NCBI GenBank assembly: GCA_021604865.1
Contig: BQJU01000018.1
Span: forward strand, 1-64,000
Source: Saprospiraceae bacterium
GTDB taxonomy: Bacteria; Bacteroidota; Bacteroidia; Chitinophagales; Saprospiraceae
Reading direction: 5' to 3'
DNA length: 64,000 nucleotides
Shown here piece after piece: positions 8,161 to 17,398 of the stretch. The notes beneath the pieces are model-generated. The model saw only the letters and a program-made list of their open reading frames with translations. It ran no database searches and was not told the DNA's origin. Position 1 is the stretch's first letter. The number at the start of each line of letters is the position of its first letter. Position numbers and translations under genes: made by a program.

Positions 8161-10074
8161 ATGATGAAAAAAATTGCAACACTCGCATTAATGGCCATCT
8201 TCATTTCAGCTTGGCATTTACCCACCACTATTTACGGGACAATAGAAGGAATAGTTTCAGATAATAGCGGATCACCGCTAATTGGTGCTACCGTATTGGT
8301 GAAAGGGACCACAAACGGAATGGTCACTGACCTGCATGGGAAGTTTAAATTGTCGGTGCCAAAAGAATGTGTGACACTGGTCGTCAGCTCTATTGGATTT
8401 AATACGAAGGAGCTAAAAAATGCCTGCGTTGGGCAATCCTTAAATATTGTTTTGGAAGAAGGCGTTAACTTGGAAGAAGTCGTTGTAACCAATGAGGGAA
8501 AAGCCAAAAGGGCGAAAAAAGACCGCGCAGCCAAAGAGTCAGAACGGAGACTTTATGCGGCACCTTTAAATAGGTCGGATTTTGCTATGGCCAGTGGAAT
8601 GAGTATAACGGCGCCGATGGATCAGCCGTTACACAATACAGAAGATTATGATGTGATCAATGAAAATCGCTTTTTTGAGGTGACCCAAAATCCTTTGTCG
8701 ACTTTTTCCATCGATGTGGATGCTGCCGCTTACAGCAACCTTCGCCGTTTTGTCAACAATGGTCAGTTGCCGCCTAAAGATGCGGTGCGTATTGAAGAAA
8801 TGGTCAACTATTTTGATTATCAATACCCTGGCCCCCAAAGCGAACATCCCTTTGAAGTGGTCACGGAAATTTCGGATTGCCCCTGGCAGCCTGAACACAA
8901 ACTGCTGCATGTAGGCTTGCAGGGCAAACGCATCGAAACGGAAAACCTGCCTGCTTCCAACCTGGTATTTCTGATTGATGTATCGGGTAGTATGTCGGCG
9001 CCTAATAAATTGCCACTGCTACAAGCCTCCTACAAATTGCTGACGGATCAATTGCGCCCACAGGATAAGGTAGCAATCGTCGTATATGCCGGAGCTGCCG
9101 GATTGGTTTTACCGTCTACCAGCGGAGCCAATAAACCCAAAATCAAGGAAGCGATTGATCAACTTCAGGCTGGCGGCTCAACAGCCGGTGGTGCGGGCAT
9201 TCAGCTCGCCTACAAAATTGCTAAGGAGAACTTTGTAAAAGGAGGTAATAACCGCGTGATACTGGCTACTGATGGCGACTTCAATGTTGGTGCCAGTAGT
9301 GATGCAGAAATGGTCAGGATGATAGAAGAAAAGCGGGAAAGTGGTGTTTTTCTGACGGTGATGGGTTTTGGCATGGGCAATTACAAAGACAACAAGATGC
9401 AGCAGCTAGCTAATAAAGGCAATGGCAATCACGCCTATATTGATAATATCAACGAAGCAAAAAAGGTATTGGTCAATGAATTTGGTGGAACGATGTTTAC
9501 CATTGCCAAAGATGTCAAATTGCAGATCGAATTCAATCCTGCAAATGTGGCAGGTTATCGCCTGATTGGTTATGAAAACCGCCTGCTCAATAAAGAAGAT
9601 TTCAACGATGACAAAAAAGATGCCGGAGAATTGGGTGCCGGACATACCGTCACGGCCATGTACGAAATTATCCCTGCTGGTGTAGAAAGTAAGTTCCTGG
9701 CTAGTGTGGATGATTTGAAATATCAGGATAACAAAGTCAAAGTGGCTACTAAAAAATCGGCGGAATTCTGCACCATCAAATTGCGCTATAAAGAGCCTGA
9801 TGGAACTAAGAGTCAATTGATTGAAAAACCGGTAATGGACAACAAGATTGCCCTGGATGAGACTTCTGACAACTTCCGCTGGGCTGCTGCTGTAGGCGAA
9901 TTTGGCATGTTGCTACGCGAATCGGAATTTTTGGGTAATGCGACTTATGTACATTGTAAAAAACTGGCGGAAAGCGCCAAAGGCATGGATAAAAATGGCT
10001 ATCGCATGGAGATGATCCGCATGCTGGATGTGGTTGGATCTTTGGTGAACCCGGAATTGGCGGGCAAGGAGTGA
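8161..10074 (+). CDS. vWA-domain protein with CarboxypepD_reg-like N-terminus (YfbK-like)
   Basis: This is a 637-residue exported protein. After a signal peptide (1-25), a carboxypeptidase-regulatory-like beta domain runs from about 27 to 110 (GTIEGIVSDNSGSPLIGATV), as found at the N-terminus of SusC-type transporters. A low-complexity Lys/Arg linker follows, then the YfbK-type region (FSIDVDAAAYSNLRRF). The von Willebrand A domain begins near 268 with a complete MIDAS motif DVSGS (273-277). The C-terminal third matches the DUF3520 region of YfbK proteins. It probably mediates metal-dependent protein interactions at the envelope. It is divergently transcribed from the cytochrome set across a 266-bp gap. 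The start may be either of two adjacent ATGs (8161 or 8164). Confidence 0.92.
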   Translation: MMKKIATLALMAIFISAWHLPTTIYGTIEGIVSDNSGSPLIGATVLVKGTTNGMVTDLHGKFKLSVPKECVTLVVSSIGFNTKELKNACVGQSLNIVLEEGVNLEEVVVTNEGKAKRAKKDRAAKESERRLYAAPLNRSDFAMASGMSITAPMDQPLHNTEDYDVINENRFFEVTQNPLSTFSIDVDAAAYSNLRRFVNNGQLPPKDAVRIEEMVNYFDYQYPGPQSEHPFEVVTEISDCPWQPEHKLLHVGLQGKRIETENLPASNLVFLIDVSGSMSAPNKLPLLQASYKLLTDQLRPQDKVAIVVYAGAAGLVLPSTSGANKPKIKEAIDQLQAGGSTAGGAGIQLAYKIAKENFVKGGNNRVILATDGDFNVGASSDAEMVRMIEEKRESGVFLTVMGFGMGNYKDNKMQQLANKGNGNHAYIDNINEAKKVLVNEFGGTMFTIAKDVKLQIEFNPANVAGYRLIGYENRLLNKEDFNDDKKDAGELGAGHTVTAMYEIIPAGVESKFLASVDDLKYQDNKVKVATKKSAEFCTIKLRYKEPDGTKSQLIEKPVMDNKIALDETSDNFRWAAAVGEFGMLLRESEFLGNATYVHCKKLAESAKGMDKNGYRMEMIRMLDVVGSLVNPELAGKE

Positions 10075-10089
10075 GGGGGGGATGAGATG

Positions 10090-10528
10090 AGATCGCTGCG
10101 CTGTCAGACTAAAGACAGCAAAGCGCCTGACTCCTGACAGCGCAGCGACCTGACCCCTGACAGCTTTTTAATTGTATCCCGTTTCTTCTATTTATAGAAA
10201 TAGGTGATGAACCAGGAAGAACACCATAGGGAAAAATGATTTAAGGAAGAATAGGTATTCGAGTTTTTTGATTGGGTGTGATAGGTGCGACTACGCTGTA
10301 GTCGAAAAGCGTGACATTATTATGGGCTAACATATTTGGACCACGCTGTGGTCCGAAGCGAGGGTGCTTTTTAGAACGCTTTGCTGTGAGACTAAAGACA
10401 GCGAAGCGATCTGACTCCTGACAGCGCAGCGCCTGACCCCTGAAAGCGCAGCGCCTGACCCCTGAAAGCGCAGCGATCTGACCTCTGACAGCGCAGCGTC
10501 TGACCCCTGACAGCGCAGCGATCTGATC
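10090..10528. repeat. Iterated CTGACCCCTGACAGCGCAGCG repeats
   Basis: Two blocks (about 10090-10167 and 10369-10528) are built from a 21-24 bp unit close to GCGCAGCGATCTGACCCCTGA, degenerate and in tandem. Both blocks start with a self-complementary GCTGT(C/G)AGACTAAAGACAGC. The reverse complement of the same unit makes up the block at 33113-33260. There is no coding evidence: the frames opened here are repeat artefacts. Confidence 0.8.
10288..10354. repeat. Pair of REP-like perfect hairpins with GCT loops
   Basis: CGACTAC-GCT-GTAGTCG (10288-10304) and GGACCAC-GCT-GTGGTCC (10338-10354) are perfect 7-bp stems with the same loop. Each is followed by GAA(AA)GCG. They lie 33 bp apart in the gap between the vWA gene and glgB. 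The shared loop and tail point to one repeat family with compensatory stem changes. Confidence 0.65.
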
Positions 10529-10606
10529 GCCAAAGTCTCTAGTGAAGAAACATGGCGTAGTGGTCCATTTTTCCAAAAAATATTTGAAGCAGTTGATTAT
10601 ATAAGG

Positions 10607-10637
10607 GGAGCCGCCTGAGAGCCGGCTCCTTTTTTTT
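10607..10637 (+). terminator. Intrinsic terminator-like hairpin, plus strand
   Basis: GGAGCCG (10607-10613) pairs with CGGCTCC (10623-10629), followed by eight T. It is 530 bp beyond the vWA stop, so it either ends a long 3' region or an unannotated transcript. Confidence 0.6.
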
Positions 10638-10675
10638 GAATGGTATATCTGTGGGGAAACTGGTCAATAACGGAT

Positions 10676-10782
10676 GGTTTCCAATAACGGAATGCCGCGT
10701 GAGGTGCCTGGAAGGCTTGGCCCACAGGGCCGAACGAAGTGAGCCTGGAAGGGACCGACCCGCAGGGGCACGCCCAAAAAAA
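10676..10782. other. GC-rich noncoding segment before glgB
   Basis: This part of the 735-bp gap (10075-10809) is richer in GC than its surroundings. It contains GGCCCACAGGGCC and GACCCGCAGGGGC palindromic words. The core GCCCACAGGGC is also in the 58-bp CRISPR inserts. It looks like a dispersed intergenic repeat rather than a gene. The copy number cannot be judged from this window. Confidence 0.4.
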
Positions 10783-10809
10783 TAAAAAGCTCATCTGTTT
10801 TGTTTGCGC

Positions 10810-12783
10810 TTACTTCTTTTTCGCTTTTGATGTTTTCTTTGTTGTTGTAGTCTTTTTTCTGGCTGTAGTTTTCTTTTTAGGAATCTTTTCTAAAACGATT
10901 ACACTTAGTGGTGGCAAGGCGAGTTTCAAGCTATGGGTACGGCCGTGCCAGGGTTCCTTTTCGGTTTTGAGTTTGGCATTGTGGTTTAAGCCGGTACCAC
11001 CAAAGTCTTTGCTGTCGCTACTGAGGACCTCTTTCCAGTTACCGGTACCGGGCAGGCCGATGCGATAATCCTGGCGTATTACCGGGGTGAAATTGCAGAT
11101 CACAATCAGTGTTTCATCGGGATTTTTGCCTTTACGCATGTAGGAAAGGACGCTATTTTCATGATCACCGAGATCAATCCATTCGAAGCCTTCCTGGTCA
11201 AATTGATTTTCGTAAAATGCAGGCCTGGATTTATAAAATTCATTTAAGGTTTTGACCCATTGCTGAGCTCCTTTATGGAATTTGTATTCCAATAATTTCC
11301 AGGCCAGGCCATCTTCGATATTCCATTCGCTGGTTTGACCAAATTCAGCACCCATAAATAGCAATTGGGTGCCGGGGTGGGTAAACATATAACCAAAGAG
11401 CAGGCGTAGATTGGCAAAACGTTGCCATTCGTCACCTGGCATGCGTTGCATCAGGGAGCCTTTGCCATGTACCACTTCATCGTGGGAAAGGGGCAGCATG
11501 AAATTTTCGCTATAGGCGTATACCAGGCTAAAGGTGATGTCGTTGTGGTGATACCGGCGGTGGATGGGGTCTTGTTTGAAATATTTGAGTGTATCGTGCA
11601 TCCATCCCATCATCCATTTTTGGGAGAACCCGAGGCCTCCGGTATAAGTGGGGCGGGAAACACCACTCCATGCCGTACTTTCTTCAGCGATGGTCACTGT
11701 ATCGGGATATTCTTTATACACGGCTTCATTGAACTCGCGCAGCAGGCTGATGGCTTCCAGGTTTTCATTGCCGCCATATTGGTTGGGGATCCACTGTCCT
11801 TCATCCCGGGAATAATCGAGGTAGAGCATGGAGGCAACGGCATCTACACGCAGGCCATCGGCATGGTATCGATCGAGCCAAAACAGGGCATTGGAAACCA
11901 GAAAACTACGTACTTCATTGCGGCCGTAGTTGAAGATGGCACTTTTCCAATCGGGGTGGAATCCCTTCCGTGGATCGGCGTGTTCATAAAGGTGTGTTCC
12001 ATCAAAGTCAGCCAATCCATGGGCGTCCGTCGGAAAGTGGGAAGGTACCCAATCCAGAATAACACCGATACCAGCCTGGTGGAACTTATCCATCATATAC
12101 ATAAAGTCTTCTGGCGTTCCAAAGCGACTGGTAGGTGCAAAATAACCGGTAACCTGATAGCCCCAGCTAGGAAAGTAGGGATGCTCCATAACGGGCATCA
12201 ATTCAATATGTGTAAAACCCATATCCTTGACATAAGCCACCAACTCGTCGGCAAGTTCATGGTAGGTTAGGCTTTCCATGCCACCCAGCTTCTTTTTCCA
12301 GGAGCCCAGGTGTACTTCATATACGGAATAGGGCTTGTCAAGGCCGGATATATTTTTGCGGTTGGCCATCCAATCCTTGTCCTGCCAGTCGTAATTCATC
12401 TCCCAAACGATGGAGGCCGTATTGGGGGGAATTTCCCAGAAAAGAGCAAATGGATCCCCTTTTTCCAGGTGGCGGCCATCTTGGGCATGGATGTGGTATT
12501 TGTATAATGTACCTTTTCCGACACCGGGAATGAATCCTTCCCAGATACCTGACTGGTCCCAACGGCTGGATAGCGGATGGGCATTGCGTTTCCAGCTATT
12601 GAAGTCGCCTACTACTGAAACAGAACCGGCATTGGGTGCCCAAACGGCGAAGTGGGTGCCCCATTGTCCATCAAGTTCGATGATATGGCTGCCCAGTTTT
12701 TCGTAAATTCTGAAATGTTTCCCTGATTTGAATAAACCGCTGTCGAATTCCGTAAGTAGACTATGGTTGATAACTTTTGACAT
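10810..12783 (-). CDS. glgB: 1,4-alpha-glucan branching enzyme with Lys-rich tail
   Basis: This enzyme makes alpha-1,6 branches in glycogen. It is 657 residues from the ATG at 12783 ([16 protein letters not shown]); the frame is open upstream to 12942, but that part is low-quality and overlaps a terminator. An N-terminal CBM48 domain occupies about 40-130 ([22 protein letters not shown]). The GH13 catalytic barrel contains DWVPSHFP (244-251), [10 protein letters not shown] with nucleophile D314, AEEST with acid/base E367, and [11 protein letters not shown] (433-443). The last 30 residues are an unusual histone-H1-like run of Lys and Thr (KKKTTARKK...KAKKK) not found in typical GlgB. The neighbouring gene at 13021 has a CBM48 domain and the same kind of Lys/Thr run. 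Confidence 0.95.
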   Translation of the reverse strand: MSKVINHSLLTEFDSGLFKSGKHFRIYEKLGSHIIELDGQWGTHFAVWAPNAGSVSVVGDFNSWKRNAHPLSSRWDQSGIWEGFIPGVGKGTLYKYHIHAQDGRHLEKGDPFALFWEIPPNTASIVWEMNYDWQDKDWMANRKNISGLDKPYSVYEVHLGSWKKKLGGMESLTYHELADELVAYVKDMGFTHIELMPVMEHPYFPSWGYQVTGYFAPTSRFGTPEDFMYMMDKFHQAGIGVILDWVPSHFPTDAHGLADFDGTHLYEHADPRKGFHPDWKSAIFNYGRNEVRSFLVSNALFWLDRYHADGLRVDAVASMLYLDYSRDEGQWIPNQYGGNENLEAISLLREFNEAVYKEYPDTVTIAEESTAWSGVSRPTYTGGLGFSQKWMMGWMHDTLKYFKQDPIHRRYHHNDITFSLVYAYSENFMLPLSHDEVVHGKGSLMQRMPGDEWQRFANLRLLFGYMFTHPGTQLLFMGAEFGQTSEWNIEDGLAWKLLEYKFHKGAQQWVKTLNEFYKSRPAFYENQFDQEGFEWIDLGDHENSVLSYMRKGKNPDETLIVICNFTPVIRQDYRIGLPGTGNWKEVLSSDSKDFGGTGLNHNAKLKTEKEPWHGRTHSLKLALPPLSVIVLEKIPKKKTTARKKTTTTKKTSKAKKK

Positions 12784-12905
12784 GGAGTTGATGCTTAGTT
12801 GGTTTGTTTCATTTATGTAAAAATAGGAAAAGAACTCAGATGAAAGAAAGAAGGAAGAAGAATAGATCGGTTTTAATGTCGTCGGCGGCTCCTGCGTATT
12901 AATGC

Positions 12906-12939
12906 AAAAAAAAACAGGAGCTACGATTGCAGCTCCTGT
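12906..12939 (-). terminator. Intrinsic terminator of the CBM48/HhH gene
   Basis: On the minus strand ACAGGAGCT (939-931 side) pairs with AGCTCCTGT (922-914 side), with an 8-nt loop followed by nine T. It lies 80 bp after the stop of the 13021 gene and before glgB, so glgB probably has its own promoter downstream of it. Confidence 0.8.
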
Positions 12940-13020
12940 CATGGTGTTCTATTTGTTGGTGCAAAAAATGAACCTCAGGAATAATATCCAAAAGAAATAG
13001 ATGCGCAAACATCTATACTT

Positions 13021-13737
13021 TTAGCGCTTTCCTCCTTTCAATTCATTTTGAAGCTTTGTCAGTTTGTCCCAGTTGCCTTTGGCCGCCAGTTTGGCTTGTT
13101 CAGACCAGGTGCTTGGGTTGTGCATTTTGTAACGTGGGCCTGCTGCATCGAGGATAGCTTGCAGATCGGTATTTTTAGCTTTAGCCAGGTCAGCAAAAGT
13201 CTTGATGCCTTTAGCATTCAACATTTCTGCAATTTTTGGACCTATGCCTTCGATTTTCTTCAGATCAGTTTGGTCAACAACGGCAGCTTTTTTAGCCGTA
13301 GTCTTCTTCGCTGTAGTTTTAGTCGTTGCTTTTTTTGCAGTGACTTTCTTGGTAGTCGTTGCTTTGCTAGCTGTTTTGGTAACAGCTTTAGCAGTCTTTT
13401 TCGCGGTAGTTGCTTTTTTAGCTACGGCTTTAGCTTCCAGAGAAATTACAGAGTTCTCTACACCAAAAGGGTTGATTTGGTAAGCATCAGCTTCCCAGTC
13501 ATTTTCCCACTTTTGATTGTCAATTAGGTAACGGAATTCGTAGTTGCTTCCTGCTTTTAGTTCAACAACAGCTGTGTAGGCAGTTTTGCTGGCTTTCATG
13601 TTAACTCCGTTCTCCCAACTCCAATTGTTGAAATCACCGAGTACTTTTACCTCTTTTGCACCGTTCACAACTTCTTTAGGAAGGCTAAAGGTGACTTTAC
13701 AAGCCGGCTTGTCTTTGAGATACTGTTTTTTGAGCAT
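13021..13737 (-). CDS. CBM48-like domain + Lys/Thr-rich linker + helix-hairpin-helix protein
   Basis: This is a 238-residue, three-part protein. Residues 12-100 form an isoamylase-N/CBM48-like glycogen-binding domain (VKVLGDFNNWSWENG at 30-44; YEFRYLIDNQKWENDWEAD). Residues 101-152 are almost only Lys, Ala and Thr, like histone H1 or AlgP tails. Residues 155-236 are a helix-hairpin-helix domain (LKKIEGIGPKIAEMLNAKGI, then AILDAAGPRYKMHNPSTW), the type appended to some ribosomal proteins and annotated as a predicted 5' nuclease HhH. No catalytic residues are obvious. It could tether nucleic acid or nucleoid to glycogen; that is speculation from the domains. It lies next to glgB but has its own terminator. 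Confidence 0.88.
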   Translation of the reverse strand: MLKKQYLKDKPACKVTFSLPKEVVNGAKEVKVLGDFNNWSWENGVNMKASKTAYTAVVELKAGSNYEFRYLIDNQKWENDWEADAYQINPFGVENSVISLEAKAVAKKATTAKKTAKAVTKTASKATTTKKVTAKKATTKTTAKKTTAKKAAVVDQTDLKKIEGIGPKIAEMLNAKGIKTFADLAKAKNTDLQAILDAAGPRYKMHNPSTWSEQAKLAAKGNWDKLTKLQNELKGGKR

Positions 13738-14143
13738 GCTAAAAAGAAAATTTAAATGGTTAAGTTTGTGTTTTTTTTACACTAAGTGCAAATATATAGC
13801 AAAACTATATGATAGTCAACTGATTTTCAAAGAAAAAGGAATTAATTTATTTGTTAGGTGTTAGTGGTTTGCCGTAGAGTTTATGGCCGGGAAATCAGGA
13901 TCCCAAATAAAATAGGAGTATAGTTATATTAACAAAACGGAATTTGTGTATGTAATTGTTCGGCGAAATATTAGAATTGATTTTATTTTTTAAAACTTTA
14001 ACACAATTAGCCTAAAAACGACACTTAAATTGAAAAATTGTGCTCTTGTAGGTCCATAGTTCCCATAGGTATTTTTACCTGTTTTTTCGATCAGGCAATA
14101 TTACGCTGTTTTGAAAAATGGAATCTCCGTTACTTTGTAACAT

Positions 14144-14314
14144 CAAATCAAGAAAAATTATCCTTCGGGTAATAAAATAAAATGGGGGGGTGGACACAAG
14201 AATCTTTGCAGATTCTGTGGTCGACCCAAATATTCTGCAGGTAGAAGGCATGGTTTAGGCCATGCCACATAATGAGAAATGGTCTTGTCGCGAGGTCCAT
14301 TTCTCTTTTTTTTT
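14144..14314 (+). ncRNA. Candidate structured small RNA ending in an intrinsic terminator
   Basis: No gene occupies 13738-14312. Its 3' part holds consecutive hairpins. A long interrupted stem runs from 14188-14204 to 14211-14227 (AGAATC/GATTCT inner, GGGT/ACCC outer). GGCATGG/CCATGCC is at 14247-14266. A terminator GAGAAATGG/CCATTTCTC is at 14274-14305, with a T run to 14314. A weak promoter-like TTACTTTG (14130-14137) would start an RNA of about 170 nt. No upstream plus-strand gene needs this terminator. The 5' end is a guess. Confidence 0.4.
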
Positions 14315-14825
14315 ACCATCCACGATATTTTGGAGGCGTAATTCCCTGTAAACGTAAATAAACGAGTATTTGCCCACGATGATGAGTCATGTGGTCATTC
14401 ATTAGGGTAAGTATTTGGCGTTTACTTTTTGGGCCTGCAAAAAAATCGACCATCTCTTCCAATTCTTTCTCTGGTAAGGCTTTGGCTGCTGCGCCAGCCT
14501 TCTCCAAACAATTCTTTAGCATATCAATGACTTCTTTTTTAGAATAATCCGATGCTTTGAGATCAACCTCCGGATCTGTACCATGCAGGTAGCTGGTACT
14601 CAACCAGGTCATATTGCGGCAGATATGTAAGAGTTGTTTCTGAAAGGTCATTTGATCTGCTGTAGGGGCAAAATGATAACTTGAATCAGGCATCAACTCT
14701 GCTACTTCCAGCGTATAGGCTGTGGCATTATGCCACTTTTCCTGAAACTCATCGAGGTAAGACTGTTGAGCAAATAGACCTGTGGGTAATACAAAACTTA
14801 GCAGAACAAGCATTTTAAAATTCAT
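14313..14825 (-). CDS. Exported DinB-family protein
   Basis: This is a 170-residue protein from the ATG at 14825 (signal peptide MNFKMLVLLSFVLPTGLFAQ). The frame continues upstream to 14945 but without family similarity. The mature part is a four-helix DinB_2-type bundle with the metal-binding pattern of His residues: LLHICRN in the middle and MTHHRGQILVYLRLQGI at the C-terminus, ending PPKYRGW. DinB proteins bind divalent metals and many are thiol transferases; bacillithiol genes are near (bshB1 at 16664). Export is unusual for that activity but common in Bacteroidota members. A second, cytoplasmic DinB protein is encoded at 53981. Confidence 0.87.
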   Translation of the reverse strand: MNFKMLVLLSFVLPTGLFAQQSYLDEFQEKWHNATAYTLEVAELMPDSSYHFAPTADQMTFQKQLLHICRNMTWLSTSYLHGTDPEVDLKASDYSKKEVIDMLKNCLEKAGAAAKALPEKELEEMVDFFAGPKSKRQILTLMNDHMTHHRGQILVYLRLQGITPPKYRGW

Positions 14826-15053
14826 TATTTTATGATTTGTTTCTATGATTTCAGAGAGTGATATATAGGGATGCGGGATTAATAACTGTCCGATTTCGAT
14901 AGGATAGTGATTTTGTTTCCAATCTAGGCGAAGGTTCCCGCCCATAGCCCAAAGCTAAGGAAGGAGGTTCTTCAACAACGATTGGAAGCAAAAGCACTCC
15001 TAGAAAAGTGGACACTTATTGATACCTCGTCCCATATAGTGAGCACCACCTCA

Positions 15054-15863
15054 CTATTCTCCAATATTACCCATTTCCACTCCTTCAGAATAAGCCACTC
15101 TGATCTGATGTCTATGGAATGCTGTTTTGATTTTTTCGTGAGCCAGGAAGGTGACTTCCCAATAATCATCGGGAATCACATAAGGGCGGACGGTTAAGAT
15201 AAGGCTATGGCTATCATAAGATTCAATGCCGATTTCTGGCTCGGGTTGCTTCAGGACTTTGGGTATCGTTTTCAGTTCGTCCAGGATAATTTTTTTGACC
15301 CTTGGAAAGCTTTCATCATAGGGCATGGTTACGCTGAGTTCAATCCGGATAAATCCTTTACGGGAATAATTGGTCACAATGTTTTCCACTACTTGGCCAT
15401 TGGGAATGATTAAGGTTTTTTGACCAGGAGTAATGATGAGGGTGTTAAAAATCTGGATTTCTTCTACTTTCCCAAATTTATCTTGCAACTCTATCCAGTC
15501 GTCGATTTTGTATGGACGAAACAATAGTATGATGATGCCTGCTGCAAAATTGCCCAAACTACCCTGTAAAGCTAAACCCACTGCAAAGCCTGCTGCTGCC
15601 AGTACGGCAACAAAAGAGGTCGTTTCGATGCCAATAATACCGGCGACACTAAAAACCAGCAATACTTTCAAAGAAACACCGAGGAGTGATTTTAAAAAAG
15701 GTAGAATATTGGTACTAAGCCCAGCCTTGCTCATGGCCAGACTTGCCAGATCGGCCAGTTTATTGACCAATTTGAGTCCAATAGTAAGTACCACCAAAGC
15801 CAGCGCAAGTTTTGGGGCATATTCGATCACCATTGCAGTGACTTTTTCAATATACGTTTCCAT
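15054..15863 (-). CDS. MscS-family mechanosensitive channel
   Basis: This is a small-conductance mechanosensitive channel of 269 residues that releases solutes on hypo-osmotic shock. Three membrane segments lie at about 18-38, 58-78 and 85-112. The pore-lining third helix has the Gly/Ala-packed pattern AAAGFAVGLALQGSLGNFAAGI. The cytoplasmic beta domain begins RPYKIDDWIEL and includes the typical IIPNGQVVENIVTNYSRK. The C-terminal alpha/beta part ends GVEMGNIGE. Length and order match MscS. It stands alone on the minus strand. Confidence 0.93.
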   Translation of the reverse strand: METYIEKVTAMVIEYAPKLALALVVLTIGLKLVNKLADLASLAMSKAGLSTNILPFLKSLLGVSLKVLLVFSVAGIIGIETTSFVAVLAAAGFAVGLALQGSLGNFAAGIIILLFRPYKIDDWIELQDKFGKVEEIQIFNTLIITPGQKTLIIPNGQVVENIVTNYSRKGFIRIELSVTMPYDESFPRVKKIILDELKTIPKVLKQPEPEIGIESYDSHSLILTVRPYVIPDDYWEVTFLAHEKIKTAFHRHQIRVAYSEGVEMGNIGE

Positions 15864-16033
15864 AGAGAATCCTGGTTTTAAATTGGGGCGAAATTAAGGA
15901 AATTTTTCGGCTGTTACAGATTGTCGTCCATTGGGATCTGTTACTTTTCTGCTCTTTTGGGTTATAAGAATGAATATTTGTCAGTTTTACCGCTGGTTTA
16001 AAATTATAGTCCTAAATTGTGCACTAATTAAAT

Positions 16034-16504
16034 ATGGATACACTACAACAAATTTCAGAAGAATGGATACCCAAGATCAAATCTTGGGTGTTGTCGCTAA
16101 CCATTGAACAGTGGTCGATTATAGGAGGTAGTCTGGTTGCCTTAATCTTACTGCGTATACTCATCAAAAGCTTCAGAAAAAAGAAGCCCCAAAAATCCAT
16201 CCCATTGCTTGAATTGGATGCTTTGCAGATTGCTCCGCTGGGTAGGGATGCGTTTCTGAAAATCAGAAACCGGGGTGAATCAGCCGTATTGAGTGACCTG
16301 GCCATTCAGGGACGCAATGATATCAGTGTGAAAAATTCCTTCGCCGGCCATCAGATCGACAAGGACAAAGTATACAGCATTCTGCTGGAAGCAAATGGCG
16401 GAGAGAAATTTTCTGCTAATTTTTCAATTGAATTGACTTACCTTGACCTTGAAGGTACCGTTCGCAAACAGTTGTTGCGTCCAATGTTGGCCGTAAATAA
16501 TTGA
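16034..16504 (+). CDS. Membrane-anchored hypothetical protein
   Basis: This is a 156-residue protein. A hydrophobic segment at about 29-46 (IIGGSLVALILLRILIKS) is followed by a basic stop-transfer run (FRKKKPQK) and a soluble C-terminal domain of about 100 residues (LQIAPLGRDAFLKIRNRGESAVLSDL), a beta-sandwich-like pattern. I do not recognise the family. It faces the MscS gene across a 170-bp divergent gap. Confidence 0.75.
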   Translation: MDTLQQISEEWIPKIKSWVLSLTIEQWSIIGGSLVALILLRILIKSFRKKKPQKSIPLLELDALQIAPLGRDAFLKIRNRGESAVLSDLAIQGRNDISVKNSFAGHQIDKDKVYSILLEANGGEKFSANFSIELTYLDLEGTVRKQLLRPMLAVNN

Positions 16505-16663
16505 AATTGTTTATTTATCTTCAAACTATCTTATCCAATATAGGTTAATACACTTTGTAAGTTTGTTTTTTACACTGTTCATCTTTGGAGGTGGTGCTTT
16601 TGCAGCCCAAATGACGACCTCCAAACATGCTCGTAAAGCGGTAAATTTAAGACTAACCCAATT

Positions 16664-17395
16664 ATGAAAGTAGATATTCTGGCTATTGGCGTTCATCCTG
16701 ATGATGTGGAATTAAGTTGCAGTGGAACCTTATTGCGGCATCTTGCACAAGGAAAAAAAGTCGGTTTACTAGATTTAACTCGTGGAGAATTGGGGACCAG
16801 AGGGACGGCTGAAATCAGGGATAAAGAAGCCGCAGAATCTGCCCGTATGATGGGGGTCTCCTTTAGAGAAAATCTAGGCCTGGCAGATGGCTTTTTCCAA
16901 TATACCCCGGAAAATCTTCGCAAGATTATTGCCGTCATCCGGGAATGTCAGCCGGAAATAGTGCTTTGTAATGCACTGGATGACCGCCATCCCGATCACG
17001 GCCGATCGGCCAAACTACAAGCAGATGCCTGCTACTATAGTGGCCTGGTAAAGATAGAAACCACAGGTAAAAATGGAAAATTACACGACCGCTGGCGCCC
17101 CAGAGCCATCTACCACTATATTCAGGATTACAACCTCAAGCCTGATTTTGTGGTAGATATCAGTGAATATATCGATCGTAAAATGGAATTGATTGGCGCC
17201 TTTCGCTCCCAGTTTTATATTCCTCAGGACACAGAATTTAGTGAGGAATTGGATTCTCCTATTTCCGGAAAAACTTTTATGAGCTTTATGCGCGCCAAGG
17301 GTGCTGCCTACGGCCGGGTAGCGGGCTTCGACTATGCAGAGGGCTTTAATGTAGCTCGAACGCCAGGGGTTAGCGACCTTTTTGATTTGTTGTAA
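16664..17395 (+). CDS. bshB1: Bacillithiol biosynthesis deacetylase BshB1
   Basis: This zinc-dependent deacetylase of the PIG-L/LmbE family removes the acetyl group from GlcNAc-malate in bacillithiol synthesis. It is 243 residues and starts VDILAIGVHPDDVELSCSG, with the metal motif HPDD (11-14). It continues with LTRGELGTRGT, LCNALDDRHPDHGRSA and a late RAKGAAYGRVAGFDYAEGF, which is diagnostic of BshB1 rather than general PIG-L enzymes. It implies the cell uses bacillithiol; bshA and bshC are not in this window. Its stop is 3 bp from the convergent gene at 17399. Confidence 0.93.
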   Translation: MKVDILAIGVHPDDVELSCSGTLLRHLAQGKKVGLLDLTRGELGTRGTAEIRDKEAAESARMMGVSFRENLGLADGFFQYTPENLRKIIAVIRECQPEIVLCNALDDRHPDHGRSAKLQADACYYSGLVKIETTGKNGKLHDRWRPRAIYHYIQDYNLKPDFVVDISEYIDRKMELIGAFRSQFYIPQDTEFSEELDSPISGKTFMSFMRAKGAAYGRVAGFDYAEGFNVARTPGVSDLFDLL

Positions 17396-17398
17396 TCC

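Noticed and set aside
10241-10576. 111-residue minus-strand frame
   Set aside because: It consists of translated tandem repeats (LSGVRRC and similar) and has no start context or family.
11422-12270. 282-residue frame antisense to glgB
   Set aside because: It lies wholly within a well-supported GH13 gene on the other strand; it is a codon-bias shadow.
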